Assembly (NCBI GenBank): GCA_037439685.1
Contig: JBBIVO010000011.1
Location: 1-33,364, forward strand
Source of the DNA: JAGTRB01 sp037439685
GTDB lineage: Archaea; Thermoproteota; Bathyarchaeia; TCS64
Reading direction: 5' to 3'
Length of the DNA stretch: 33,364 nucleotides
This document shows positions 22,199-29,987 of the stretch, in pieces. Each line of letters begins with the position of its first letter. The first letter of the stretch is position 1. The notes beneath the pieces are model-generated. The model ran no database searches. It was not told the DNA's origin and saw only the letters and a list, made by a program, of their open reading frames with translations. Both the position numbers and the translations under genes were made by a program.

Positions 22199-24373
22199 AT
22201 GCCCATGGTGAGGACGACGGATGGATACCTGGTCCCATGGGACAAGAAAAGGATAGTCGAGCAGCTCCTAGAGGAGACCCAGCTGGCCAAGACGGTCTTC
22301 AACCTGGAGCCTATCGGTCCAGAGTACGCTGAGAAGATAGCCTGTGAGATAGAGCGCAGGATTAGCCTAATGAAGCCCAAGTTCGTGAGCGGCCCCCTAA
22401 TAAGGGAGGCGGTGAACAACCTCCTCCTGGAATGGTCTGAGGAGGTCCCAGAGTTCCAGATCTACCGCAGCCTCCTCACGAGGGTGGGGGCTCCGGTATA
22501 CGACGCGTACCAGATAGACACGGGGGATGGATGGGAGGCGAGGGAGAACGCAAACCTCCAGCCGAACCCGGAGACGGTCCACAAGAAGAAGGCGGACCGC
22601 CTGAGCAAGGAGGAGTACCTCCTCCTCCTGCCACCTGAACTCGCCACGGCCCACCATCAGGGAGACATCCACATCCACACCCTGGAGTACTTCGGGGTGC
22701 GCCCCTTCTGCCAGGACTGGGATCTCCGATTCTTCCTCTACTATGGCCTCCTTCCCGATGGGACCGGGTTCAGGAGCAGCGCGGCTGGGCCTGCCAAGCA
22801 TCCCGAGGTCGCCCTCCTCCACAGCGTTAAGGTGCTGGCCGCTGGCCAGACGAACTTCAGCGGGGGGCAGGGCTTCATGTACTACACGATGTTCCTCGCG
22901 CCCTTCCTCAGGGGCCTAGACTATGCGAGGATCAGGCAGCTGGCCCAGATGATGTTCTACGAGCTCACCCAGACCTATGTCACCAGGGGTGGACAGCTGG
23001 TCTTCAGCAACATCCAGCTCCCCATGGGCGTCCCCGAGATATGGAGGGATATCCCCGTTGTGATGAGGGGGAGGGTTGGACCTGATGTCTATGGGAACTA
23101 CGAGGACGAGGTTCAGGCCTTCTTCAGGGCCATAACGGAGGTGGCCTATGAGGGGGACTACTGGGGGAAGCCCTTCAACTTCCCCAAGACCGAGTACTAC
23201 ATAAGCCCTGAGTTCTTCAAGCCAGAGTACGACGAGCTGTGGATGCTCGTCCACAGATCCGCCGCGAGGTTCGGGATCCCCTACTTCGACAACATGCTCC
23301 CAGGATATAGAGGCTATGGGAAGGGGGTCTCATGCTACCAATGCTGTGCATACAACTTCGTCTCAACACCTGGAACCGATCCGAGCTTCAAGGAGAAGCT
23401 GTACTTCGAGGGGGGTCAGCACTTCAGCCTTGGAGGATGGCAGGTCGTCAGCATAAACATGCCCCGCCTCGCGTATAGGGCCAACGGCGATTATGACCGG
23501 CTTCTCGAGGCTGCTAGGGAGAATATGCGCCTGGCGGTGGAGGTCTTCAAGGCGAAGAGGATGTGGATGGACCGGGCCATCGGGAACAACATGATCCCCT
23601 TCGCAACCCAGAGGCCTAGGGATCCAAGGACCGGGGAGAGGGGCCCCCCAGCCGTAGACTTCGATGAGCTCGTCTACGTCATAGGGATCGTGGGGGTGAA
23701 CGAGATGGTTCAGCACTTCACGGGCAGCCAGCTCCACGAGAGCCCAGACGCGGTGAGGCTGGCCCTCAGGCTGCTCTTGGACATGGAGAGGTATAGGAAG
23801 GGGCTTGAGCTTCAGACCGGGATGAAGATCGTCTTGGCTAGAACCCCGGCTGAGAGCACCGCCCAGACCTTCGCCATCGCCGACCTCCTATCCCCAAAGT
23901 ACAGGAAGTTCGCCAAGGCCGTTGTAAAGGGAGACCTGGAGCAGGCCTCAGCCCTATATAAGGGGAATAGGGACATACCGGTATACTACAGCAATGGGAC
24001 GCACACATATGTTGGGGCCCAGATACCCCTAGGGCAGAAGATAGATATAGAGCACAAGTTCTTCCCAATCCTGAGCGGGGGCAACATCTTCCACATCTGG
24101 CTCGGTGAGGCAGCCCCAGACCCAGAGGCCCTATACAAGGTGACCCAGAGGATAGCTAGAAACACCCAGATGGGGTACTTCAGCTATACGAAGGACCTAA
24201 CAGTCTGCAGCGGCTGCCAGAACACCTCCTCCGGCCTACTTGAAGCATGTCCAAACTGCGGGAGCAAAGAGGTGAGGTGGTGGAGCAGGATAACTGGATA
24301 CTATACCGATGTCACGGGCTGGAATGAGGGTAAGAAGCAGGAGCTCAAGGATCGCTATCGCATATCAATATAA
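22199..24373 (+). CDS. nrdD: Anaerobic ribonucleoside-triphosphate reductase
   Basis: A class III ribonucleotide reductase, a glycyl-radical enzyme making dNTPs without oxygen. The N-terminal ATP-cone (VRTTDGYLVPWDKKRIVEQL) gives allosteric control. The core has HHQGDIHIHTLEYF, FSGGQGFMYYTMFLAP and SCYQCCAYNF. The C-terminus has a zinc site (CSGC and CPNC) and the radical loop RITGYYTDVTGWNEGK with candidate radical Gly 700. 724 residues fits archaeal NrdD. The start is ATG 22199, or 22205, which is better spaced from GGGGG. The same frame is open back to 22118 and reads like protein (LDQFYRSERVYRG), but it lacks an ATG/GTG/TTG. The activase NrdG is not in the window. Confidence 0.95.
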   Translation: MPMVRTTDGYLVPWDKKRIVEQLLEETQLAKTVFNLEPIGPEYAEKIACEIERRISLMKPKFVSGPLIREAVNNLLLEWSEEVPEFQIYRSLLTRVGAPVYDAYQIDTGDGWEARENANLQPNPETVHKKKADRLSKEEYLLLLPPELATAHHQGDIHIHTLEYFGVRPFCQDWDLRFFLYYGLLPDGTGFRSSAAGPAKHPEVALLHSVKVLAAGQTNFSGGQGFMYYTMFLAPFLRGLDYARIRQLAQMMFYELTQTYVTRGGQLVFSNIQLPMGVPEIWRDIPVVMRGRVGPDVYGNYEDEVQAFFRAITEVAYEGDYWGKPFNFPKTEYYISPEFFKPEYDELWMLVHRSAARFGIPYFDNMLPGYRGYGKGVSCYQCCAYNFVSTPGTDPSFKEKLYFEGGQHFSLGGWQVVSINMPRLAYRANGDYDRLLEAARENMRLAVEVFKAKRMWMDRAIGNNMIPFATQRPRDPRTGERGPPAVDFDELVYVIGIVGVNEMVQHFTGSQLHESPDAVRLALRLLLDMERYRKGLELQTGMKIVLARTPAESTAQTFAIADLLSPKYRKFAKAVVKGDLEQASALYKGNRDIPVYYSNGTHTYVGAQIPLGQKIDIEHKFFPILSGGNIFHIWLGEAAPDPEALYKVTQRIARNTQMGYFSYTKDLTVCSGCQNTSSGLLEACPNCGSKEVRWWSRITGYYTDVTGWNEGKKQELKDRYRISI

Positions 24374-24527
24374 ACCAGATATAATAGCCTCATCATTAAT
24401 TTAATCTTCAATCTAAATAATATAGATAATCTTAACCCTTAATATTGAAACATATTATTGTAGGAGTTTAATGACATAAAAATTCATTTTTTAATATTTA
24501 TGATGAGAAAAATAGTCGCTTCGGGAT
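24374..24527. terminator. AT-rich junction between convergent genes
   Basis: 154 bases between the nrdD stop and the thermosome stop, with T6 at 24487-24492 on the plus strand and T-tracts on the minus strand (24477-24481). Such U-tracts can end archaeal transcripts on both strands. No hairpin is evident. Confidence 0.3.
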
Positions 24528-26174
24528 CTAGGATTCTTCCGTCTCCTCCTCTTTCTTCTTGGGCTTCTCCTCCTCCTTCGGCTTGGTGGCTGCTATGACA
24601 TCGTCGATCCTTATGATCATGGATGCCAGCTCTGTTGCGGTCTTAATCGCCTGCTCCTTCACCCTCGCGGCGTCGAGGATCCCCCTCTCCCTCATGTCAA
24701 CTATCTCCCCGGTTGGTATCTCTATGCCCATGGACTGTCCCCCCTCCTTCTCGTGGGCAGCCCTTAGGGCCACCATCACATCCAGGGGGTCGTGGCCAGC
24801 GTTCTCGGCTAGGGTTCTGGGGATCACCTCTAGGGCCTCGGCGAAGGCCTCTATGGCCAGCTGCTCCCTCCCTCCTATCTTCGGGGCGTAGGCCTTGAGC
24901 CTCCTAGCCATCTCCGCCTCTGCTGAGCCTCCACCCGCGACGGCCCTCGGGACCTGGACCACGTCGGCGACTACGGATATGGCGCCCTTCATGGCCCTCT
25001 CAGCCTCTTCGACCATCCTCTCAAGCCCTGCCCTTATGAGGATGGAGACGGCTGTTGGGGAGCTGCACCCCTCCACGAAGACCATCTTGTCGTCTCCTAT
25101 CTTCCTCTCCTCGACGAGCTCCGCGTATCCCAGGTCCTCAGCCCTTAGGTCGTCGAAGCTCGTCACTATCTCCGCTCCCGTCGCCTTCGCGAGCTTCTCC
25201 ATGTCCGACTCCTTCACCCTTCTGACGGCGAGGATGCCTGCCTTGGCTAGGAGGTGCTGGGCCACGTCGTCTATCCCCTTCTGGCAGAGGAGGACGTTGG
25301 CCCCGGAGGCCTTCACCCTTTCCACCATCTTCTCCAGAAGCCTCGTCTCCTGGTCTAGGAAGGCCTTCACCTTTGAGGGGTCCCTGATCCTTATCTCCGC
25401 GCTGAACTCCGTCTTCTCTACCTCTAAGGGGGCGTTGACGAGGGCTATCTTCGCCCCCTCAACCCTCTTGGGCATTCCCGCGTGGACGACCTCCTTGTCC
25501 AGGATGATCCCCCTCACGAACTCTGTCTCCGCAAGGCTCTTCCCCTCCTTCTTCACCATCTGGATGTTGTCCTTGTCGACGTAGAGGGCTTCACCTCTCT
25601 TCTCCGCGACCTGCTTAACGGCGTCCACCGCTATCTTGGCGAAGAGCTTCGCAGCGTCCCCTATCGCCTTGTTGCTCATGGCCGTCAGGGCCACCTTCTC
25701 CAAGGTCTCCCTATCCTCCGGGGAGGTGGGGATGCTCAGCTCCTTCAGCACCTCTAGGGAGTACTGTTCAGCCTTCCTGTAGCCGCTTATTATGATGGTC
25801 GGGTGGATCCCCTCGTCCATGAGCTCCACGGATCTCCTGAGAAGCTCGCCTGTGAGGAGGGTCGCAGAGGTGCAGCCGTCTCCCACGATGTCCTCCTGGG
25901 CCTTTGCGGCCTCCTTTATCATCTTCCCTATCGGGTGTTCAAGCTCCATCTCCTCGAGGATCTTCGCCCCGTCATTTGTGATCGTTATGTCTCCGAGGGA
26001 GTCGACGAGCATCTTGTCCATCGCCTTGGGCCCTAGGGAGGTTTTCAGGGCCTCGGCTATTATGAGCGCCACCTCTATGTTCCTGCTCCTAGCCTCCCTC
26101 CCCCTGCTCCTCTGGGTTCCCTCCTTGAGGATTAGGATGGGCTGGCCTCCCGGAGTTGTCGCTAGATATGCCAA
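24528..26174 (-). CDS. Thermosome subunit with degenerate ATPase site
   Basis: A group II chaperonin subunit of 548 residues, clearly homologous over its whole length to the subunit encoded upstream. Several invariant features are altered. SLGPKG reads SLGPKA (residue 51), the Mg/phosphate loop GDGTTS reads GDGCTS (98-103), and the catalytic Asp of the DAL motif (GroEL D398 equivalent) is Gly 397 in MKGAI. It is therefore likely weak or dead for ATP hydrolysis and probably works only in a mixed ring with the intact partner. The apical domain is intact. The C-terminus is a charged KPKEEEKPKKKEEE tail rather than a Gly-Met tail. The start is TTG 26174, 12 bases after the upstream stop, with GAGGGTGAGGAG in front; the two form an operon. 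Confidence 0.93.
   Translation of the reverse strand: MAYLATTPGGQPILILKEGTQRSRGREARSRNIEVALIIAEALKTSLGPKAMDKMLVDSLGDITITNDGAKILEEMELEHPIGKMIKEAAKAQEDIVGDGCTSATLLTGELLRRSVELMDEGIHPTIIISGYRKAEQYSLEVLKELSIPTSPEDRETLEKVALTAMSNKAIGDAAKLFAKIAVDAVKQVAEKRGEALYVDKDNIQMVKKEGKSLAETEFVRGIILDKEVVHAGMPKRVEGAKIALVNAPLEVEKTEFSAEIRIRDPSKVKAFLDQETRLLEKMVERVKASGANVLLCQKGIDDVAQHLLAKAGILAVRRVKESDMEKLAKATGAEIVTSFDDLRAEDLGYAELVEERKIGDDKMVFVEGCSSPTAVSILIRAGLERMVEEAERAMKGAISVVADVVQVPRAVAGGGSAEAEMARRLKAYAPKIGGREQLAIEAFAEALEVIPRTLAENAGHDPLDVMVALRAAHEKEGGQSMGIEIPTGEIVDMRERGILDAARVKEQAIKTATELASMIIRIDDVIAATKPKEEEKPKKKEEETEES
25064..25304. repeat. Gene-conversion tract shared with the upstream thermosome gene
   Basis: Three blocks are identical to the other thermosome gene at a constant offset of 1680 bases: 25064-25145 (82 bases), 25181-25218 (38) and 25254-25304 (51). 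Flanking coding DNA is much more diverged. The blocks encode the apical/intermediate part (CQKGIDDVAQH through RAEDLGYAELVEE). Confidence 0.75.
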
Positions 26175-26186
26175 CTCCTCACCCTC

Positions 26187-27851
26187 CTAGAACTCTTCGG
26201 GGGGCTTCCACTTCTCGGGCATCCCCTCCTCCTCGCCTCCTGGTGGGGTCTTCGGAGGCTTCATCTTCGCGGCGGCTATCACATCGTCTATCTTGAGTAT
26301 CATCGCGGCGGCCTCGGAGGCCGACTTGACTATCTGCTTCTTCACGGCCAGAGGCTCTATCACCTCGATCCCCTTCATGTCCCCTACACATCCCCCCAGT
26401 ACGTCTACCCCGGCCCATACCTCCCCCTTCTCATGCCTTGCCTTGACCTCCGAAAGCGTGTCTATGGGGTCCAGGCCCGCGTTCTCGGCTAGGGTCATGG
26501 GGATGGCCTCGAAGGCCTCGGCGAAGGCCTCCAGGGCCAGCTGCTCCCTTCCAGGTAGGGTCACGGCGAACTCCCTTACGGCCCTCGATACCTCAACCTC
26601 CGGCGCTCCTCCCCCGGCCACCACCTTAGGCTCCTGAACAACGTCCCTAACCACCGAGAGGGCGTCGTGGATCGACCTCTCAGCCTCGTCCACGAACCTC
26701 TCAGATCCTCCCCTTATGAGGATGGAGACGGCCTTCGGGTCCTTGCACCCCTCCACGAAGACCATCTTGTCGTCTCCTATCTTCCTCTCCTCGACGAGCT
26801 CCGCGTATCCCAGGTCCTCAGCCCTAAGGTCGTCGAAGCTGGTGACGACTCTCCCCTCGGTCGCCTTCGCGAGCTTCTCCATGTCCGACTCCTTCACCTG
26901 CTTCACGGCCAGTATGCCGCTCCTTGCAAGGAAGTGCTGGGCCACGTCGTCTATCCCCTTCTGGCAGAGGAGGACGTTGGCCCCCGCCTCCTTGACCCTA
27001 TCCACCATCGACCTAAGCATCTCCTCCTCCTGCATCAGGAAGGCCTCGATCTCCTCAGGGGACTCGATGTTTATCTTGGCGTCGAACTCGGTCTTCTTCA
27101 CCTCCAATGCCCGGTTTACAAGGGCTATCTTGGCCCTCTCCACCCTCTTGGGCATCCTCGGGTGGACCACCTCCTTGTCTATGATGATCCCATCCACCAG
27201 CCTCGTGTCTGTTATGGACTCTCCCGGCTTCTTGACCACCATAACATCGTCGAGGTCAGCCCTCAGGCGGCCCTCCTCCTCCCTCGAGACCTTTAGGATG
27301 GCCTCCACGGCCATGTCGGCGAGCTGCTCCTTGTTCCCTGCCACCAGCTTGCTGGCCATGGAGGTCATCGCCACCTTCCTGAGATACTCCCTATCCCTCG
27401 GATCCACCGGGATGGCGATCTCCTCAAGCCTCTGGAGGGCCTTCTCAGAAGCCTTCCTATAGCCGTCGAGGATGACCGAGGGGTGGATCTGCTTCTCCAT
27501 CAGCATCTGCGCCCTGTTTAGAAGCTCTCCGGCCAGGACCACGACGCTGGTCGTCCCGTCTCCTACCTCCTGGTCCTGGGCCTTCGCCACCTCAACCATC
27601 ATCTTTGCGGCCGGGTGCTGGACATCCATCTCGTCAAGGATGGTCCTCCCATCACTCGTTATCGTGACGTCTCCGAAGCTGTCCACCAGCATCTTGTCCA
27701 TCCCCTTCGGTCCCAGGGAGCTCTTCAGGGCCTCTGCTATGGCCATGGCAGCCGCGATATTGTTCCTCTGGGCCCCTCTCCCCCTCTCCCTAGTCGAGCC
27801 CTCCTTAAGGATGAGGACGGGGGTTCCAGTCATCTGAGGCGCCGCAGACAA
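26187..27851 (-). CDS. Thermosome subunit (catalytically intact)
   Basis: A group II chaperonin subunit of 554 residues that folds proteins in an ATP-driven double ring. Hallmarks are SLGPKGMDKMLVD (45-57), GDGTTSVVVLAGE (97-109), the catalytic Asp 396 in SIHDALSVV and VAGGGAPEVEV. The C-terminal tail is short and charged (GGEEEGMPEKWKPPEEF). The first codon is TTG 27851; ATG 27833 (MTGTPVLILKEG) is an alternative. The TATA box ATTTAAAAAT lies about 37 bases upstream. It is the first gene of the two-gene chaperonin operon. Confidence 0.95.
   Translation of the reverse strand: MSAAPQMTGTPVLILKEGSTRERGRGAQRNNIAAAMAIAEALKSSLGPKGMDKMLVDSFGDVTITSDGRTILDEMDVQHPAAKMMVEVAKAQDQEVGDGTTSVVVLAGELLNRAQMLMEKQIHPSVILDGYRKASEKALQRLEEIAIPVDPRDREYLRKVAMTSMASKLVAGNKEQLADMAVEAILKVSREEEGRLRADLDDVMVVKKPGESITDTRLVDGIIIDKEVVHPRMPKRVERAKIALVNRALEVKKTEFDAKINIESPEEIEAFLMQEEEMLRSMVDRVKEAGANVLLCQKGIDDVAQHFLARSGILAVKQVKESDMEKLAKATEGRVVTSFDDLRAEDLGYAELVEERKIGDDKMVFVEGCKDPKAVSILIRGGSERFVDEAERSIHDALSVVRDVVQEPKVVAGGGAPEVEVSRAVREFAVTLPGREQLALEAFAEAFEAIPMTLAENAGLDPIDTLSEVKARHEKGEVWAGVDVLGGCVGDMKGIEVIEPLAVKKQIVKSASEAAAMILKIDDVIAAAKMKPPKTPPGGEEEGMPEKWKPPEEF
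26744..26985. repeat. Partner of the thermosome gene-conversion tract
   Basis: Blocks 26744-26825, 26861-26898 and 26934-26984 are identical to 25064-25145, 25181-25218 and 25254-25304 in the downstream paralogue. Confidence 0.75.
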
Positions 27852-27883
27852 TTTTCACACCATTCCAATCCCATACGGGGGCT

Positions 27884-27893
27884 ATTTTTAAAT
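27884..27893. promoter_or_regulatory. Shared TATA element for divergent thermosome and acylphosphatase genes
   Basis: ATTTTTAAAT reads as a TATA box on both strands. On the minus strand it would start RNA near 27862, 11 bases before the thermosome TTG. On the plus strand it would start RNA near 27913, just before the short leader ORF at 27924. The two promoters would then exclude each other. Confidence 0.4.
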
Positions 27894-27923
27894 CTTTCTT
27901 GGCGAACGGAGGGATCATCGGGC

Positions 27924-28022
27924 ATGTTCAAGGCCATAGACCCAGGGCCTCAGAGGCCTCAGGATCCGAAGGGGGTGAGCCTGCTTGGTTTTGAAGAGGG
28001 CGCATATCTACGTCTCCGGTAG
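27924..28022 (+). CDS. Possible 32-codon leader ORF overlapping the acylphosphatase start
   Basis: ATG 27924 follows a GGAGGG at 27908-27913 and opens a frame of 32 codons (MFKAIDPGPQRPQDPKG...) ending at TAG 28020, which overlaps the acylphosphatase TTG start at 27985. It could couple or damp translation of that gene. There is no sequence evidence of a protein function, and it may be chance. Confidence 0.25.
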   Translation: MFKAIDPGPQRPQDPKGVSLLGFEEGAYLRLR

Positions 28023-28263
28023 GGTTCAGGGGGTCTTCTACAGGAGCAACGCGAGGAGGAGGGCCCTCGAGCTTGGCCTGAGGGGGTGGGTTAGAAACCT
28101 TAAGGATGGAAGGGTCGAGATAGTCGCGGAAGGGGATGAGGAGCCGCTGGAGAGGCTTATCGAATGGTGCAGGAGAGGCCCCCCAATGGCCAGGGTTGAG
28201 GACGTGGAGGTGAGATGGGAGGCTCCAACCGGAGAGTATGAGGATTTCGAGGTCAGATACTGA
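27985..28263 (+). CDS. acyP: Acylphosphatase
   Basis: A 92-residue enzyme hydrolysing acyl phosphates such as carbamoyl phosphate and 1,3-bisphosphoglycerate. The signature GRVQGVFYRSNARRRA (12-27) holds the phosphate-binding Arg 20. GWVRNLKDGRVEIVAEG (34-50) holds the catalytic Asn 38, and the C-terminus FEVRY is typical. The start is TTG 27985 or TTG 27991; no ATG fits. It is transcribed divergently from the thermosome operon. Confidence 0.93.
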   Translation: MVLKRAHIYVSGRVQGVFYRSNARRRALELGLRGWVRNLKDGRVEIVAEGDEEPLERLIEWCRRGPPMARVEDVEVRWEAPTGEYEDFEVRY

Positions 28264-28347
28264 GAATCCCGTCAGGCCTCAACAAGCCCCTCTCGGTTCA
28301 AGCCCGATTATCTAAGCCCTTTGCCGAGCTGGCTGGGGGCGATAAGG

Positions 28348-28356
28348 GATAAAAGG
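28348..28356 (+). promoter_or_regulatory. TATA box of the small winged-helix gene
   Basis: GATAAAAGG, about 27 bases before the ATG at 28379, placing RNA start at the ATG (leaderless). Confidence 0.4.
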
Positions 28357-28378
28357 CTCCTAATGCCTCTCCCAGGTG

Positions 28379-28603
28379 ATGGGCGAGAAGTTGGAGGGTG
28401 AATCTGTGGGCTTCATCCTCTCGGTTTTGAGGGGGGCGGGGAGGCCTCTCACCACCAAGGAGGTCCAGGAGGAGGCTGATAGGAGGCTTGTCCGCTGCCC
28501 CGACTCCACCCCTGTCTTCCTGAACAAGCTCCGCCTAAAAGGGATAATAAGGGGTGAATACTCCAAGGAGAGGAAGGCCTGGATCTGGTGGGTTGAGGGG
28601 TGA
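28379..28603 (+). CDS. Small winged-helix DNA-binding-like protein
   Basis: About 74 residues starting MGEKLEGESVGFILSVLRGA. GRPLTTKEVQEEADRRLVRC looks like helices 1-2, STPVFLNKLRLKGIIRGEYS like the recognition helix and wing, and KAWIWWVEG ends the wing. This resembles a compact winged helix-turn-helix and could be a regulator or an RNA/DNA-binding subunit; no ligand domain is present. A GTG at 28376 would add one residue, but the TATA spacing favours ATG 28379. Confidence 0.65.
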   Translation: MGEKLEGESVGFILSVLRGAGRPLTTKEVQEEADRRLVRCPDSTPVFLNKLRLKGIIRGEYSKERKAWIWWVEG

Positions 28604-28951
28604 GCTGCTACGCCTGGAGGCTTGGGCTTCCAGCGTTTAGGGTTAGGCTTCGCCTATCCCTGCATCTGCTGTTTCGAGGGGCTCACGCTCCGCCATCCCA
28701 TGCCTCTCCTTAAGGCATGGGCTAACCCCGCCTCTCCCACCTCCACCAATACAGGCTTTGGGCTTCATCGGCCATCGGAACATCCTCGATGGAGACACCT
28801 TTGAAAGGGAATGGAAGCACCTCAAATTTCATCCTGCTCCTGAAGGGCGTGGGGCTTCTGGAGAAACTTTAAGCCATTATCGGTAAGGCGCGCTGAGCAC
28901 TGGAGGCCTCACCGGGGGTCCACGAAGCTGGTCTTTCTGGTTCAGAGGCGT
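28604..28951. other. 348-base gene-free stretch with two strong hairpins
   Basis: Hairpin A has AGGG-T-TAGGC (28639-28648), loop TTC, then GCCTA-T-CCCT (28652-28661). Hairpin B has CCCATGCC (28697-28704) pairing with GGCATGGG (28714-28721) across 9 bases. No protein-like frame is convincing. It could be a structured RNA, transposon-end remnant or regulatory leader. Confidence 0.4.
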
Positions 28952-29239
28952 CTAAGCCCAGGAGATAACCTTTTCACAGGCCTCTAACAATCTCTTCCAT
29001 CCATCGAAGTCGATTTTTCCCACAGGCCTTGTTGCTCCCCTCAACCTTCCTCCCTCTCCGAGGATGTAGACCTCCTCGGCTAGGCTTGTCCCCCCCTCAA
29101 AGTAGGGGTCCTCCAGAAGCCTCAGCCCATCCCCCCTGAAGAGGAGGATGACCCTGCCCCCCCTATCCCTGATCCGCGAGGCTAGGGAGAGGAGTGTCTC
29201 GAACCCCGCGGGGCTGCTGACGATGAAGAGGGCTCTCAC
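28952..29239 (-). CDS. DsrH/TusB-like sulfur relay protein
   Basis: A 95-residue protein of the DsrE-fold group. It has a first strand ALFIVSSPAG, helix ETLLSLASRIRDRG and strand RVILLFRGDGLRLL, with the Cys-containing C-terminus LLEACEKVISWA typical of the small DsrH/TusB subunit. The start is GTG 29239. It is the third gene of a DsrE-F-H order read on the minus strand, 11 bases after the previous stop. In bacteria TusBCD passes persulfide sulfur to TusE for tRNA thiolation, or DsrEFH to DsrC in sulfur oxidation. No DsrC/TusE is nearby, so the acceptor here is unknown. Confidence 0.65.
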   Translation of the reverse strand: MRALFIVSSPAGFETLLSLASRIRDRGGRVILLFRGDGLRLLEDPYFEGGTSLAEEVYILGEGGRLRGATRPVGKIDFDGWKRLLEACEKVISWA

Positions 29240-29250
29240 CTTCGAGCCCC

Positions 29251-29586
29251 CTAGATGGCGAGGACGTGGTCGGATTCGAGGGCTAGGTCAGCCAGCATAT
29301 CCATGTCGATGGCCTCGACCCTGAGCTCGGGGTTTAAGGCCTCCAGACCCAGCCCCTCAATCGACTCCCTCAGGGCTTTGACCCCCGCTAGGGCTGCTAT
29401 GGCCTTAAGATACTCTAGGGGCTCTCCCTCCACCCCCCCTGGCAGGAGGAGTTCTACTCCACCGCCTAAGAATATGAGGTTTGGGAGCTGGTCCATCCCT
29501 ATCATGGCGGCGGCTAGGCGTAGCCCTTCGACCGCCGATGGGCCCTCCCTGATGCTGCTCTTGATGATGATCAAGACCTTCACCAA
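29251..29586 (-). CDS. DsrF/TusC-like sulfur relay protein
   Basis: A 111-residue DsrE-fold protein: KVLIIIKSSIREGPSAVEGL, RLAAAMIGM, LIFLGGGVELLLPG and a C-terminal VEAIDMDMLADLALESDHV. This matches the middle subunit of DsrEFH/TusDCB. It has no cysteine in the usual active position, as in DsrF. The start is TTG 29586 or GTG 29583, with GAGGTGA overlapping the previous stop, so it is translationally coupled. Confidence 0.65.
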   Translation of the reverse strand: MVKVLIIIKSSIREGPSAVEGLRLAAAMIGMDQLPNLIFLGGGVELLLPGGVEGEPLEYLKAIAALAGVKALRESIEGLGLEALNPELRVEAIDMDMLADLALESDHVLAI

Positions 29587-29595
29587 GTTTTCACC

Positions 29596-29916
29596 TCATA
29601 GGAATATGGCCCTTTCGCAGGCCTCCAGTAGTTCAACGAGCATGCCTAGGCTGCTCGTCTCGACGCCCTTCGGAAGCCCCTCCTCAGGCTCTATTCCCCT
29701 CTCCCTGAGGCTCGTCCTGCACGCTAGGAGCCTCACACCCATGGAGGAGATCTCAGCCATCTCCTCAACCGCCTTTAGATGCTTGACCCCATCGCCCGTG
29801 AAGAATATGGCCACGGGGTGGCCCCTCCCCACCAATGATGAGGATAGGCCGCGGATATCCTCGATCGCCCTCTCGTCGCCCGATATGGAGACCATGAGGG
29901 TGAACATCGAGCCCAT
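29596..29916 (-). CDS. DsrE/TusD-like sulfurtransferase subunit
   Basis: A 106-residue DsrE-fold protein. It shows FTLMVSISGDERAIEDI, HPVAIFFTGDGVKHL and GVRLLACRTSLRERGI, whose Cys 66 sits where DsrE/TusD carry the persulfide cysteine. It is the first gene of the three-gene cluster. The ATG at 29916 is followed by ATG 29907; the TATA-like GAAATAAG at 29928-29935 would favour a leaderless start at 29907. Confidence 0.7.
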   Translation of the reverse strand: MGSMFTLMVSISGDERAIEDIRGLSSSLVGRGHPVAIFFTGDGVKHLKAVEEMAEISSMGVRLLACRTSLRERGIEPEEGLPKGVETSSLGMLVELLEACERAIFL

Positions 29917-29987
29917 CCCATTCGGAACTTATTTCAAGTATCGGTCGGCATCTCCCCTGATCTGCCCTCCGCCTTTGGATCTTCTAT

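Noticed and set aside
24500..24506. ATGATGA resembling a C box of a C/D guide RNA
   Set aside because: No CTGA D box at a suitable distance and no terminal stem.
28298..28330. T-arm-like CTCGGTTCAAGCCCGAT
   Set aside because: Only four of five stem pairs form, and there is no acceptor stem or anticodon arm around it.
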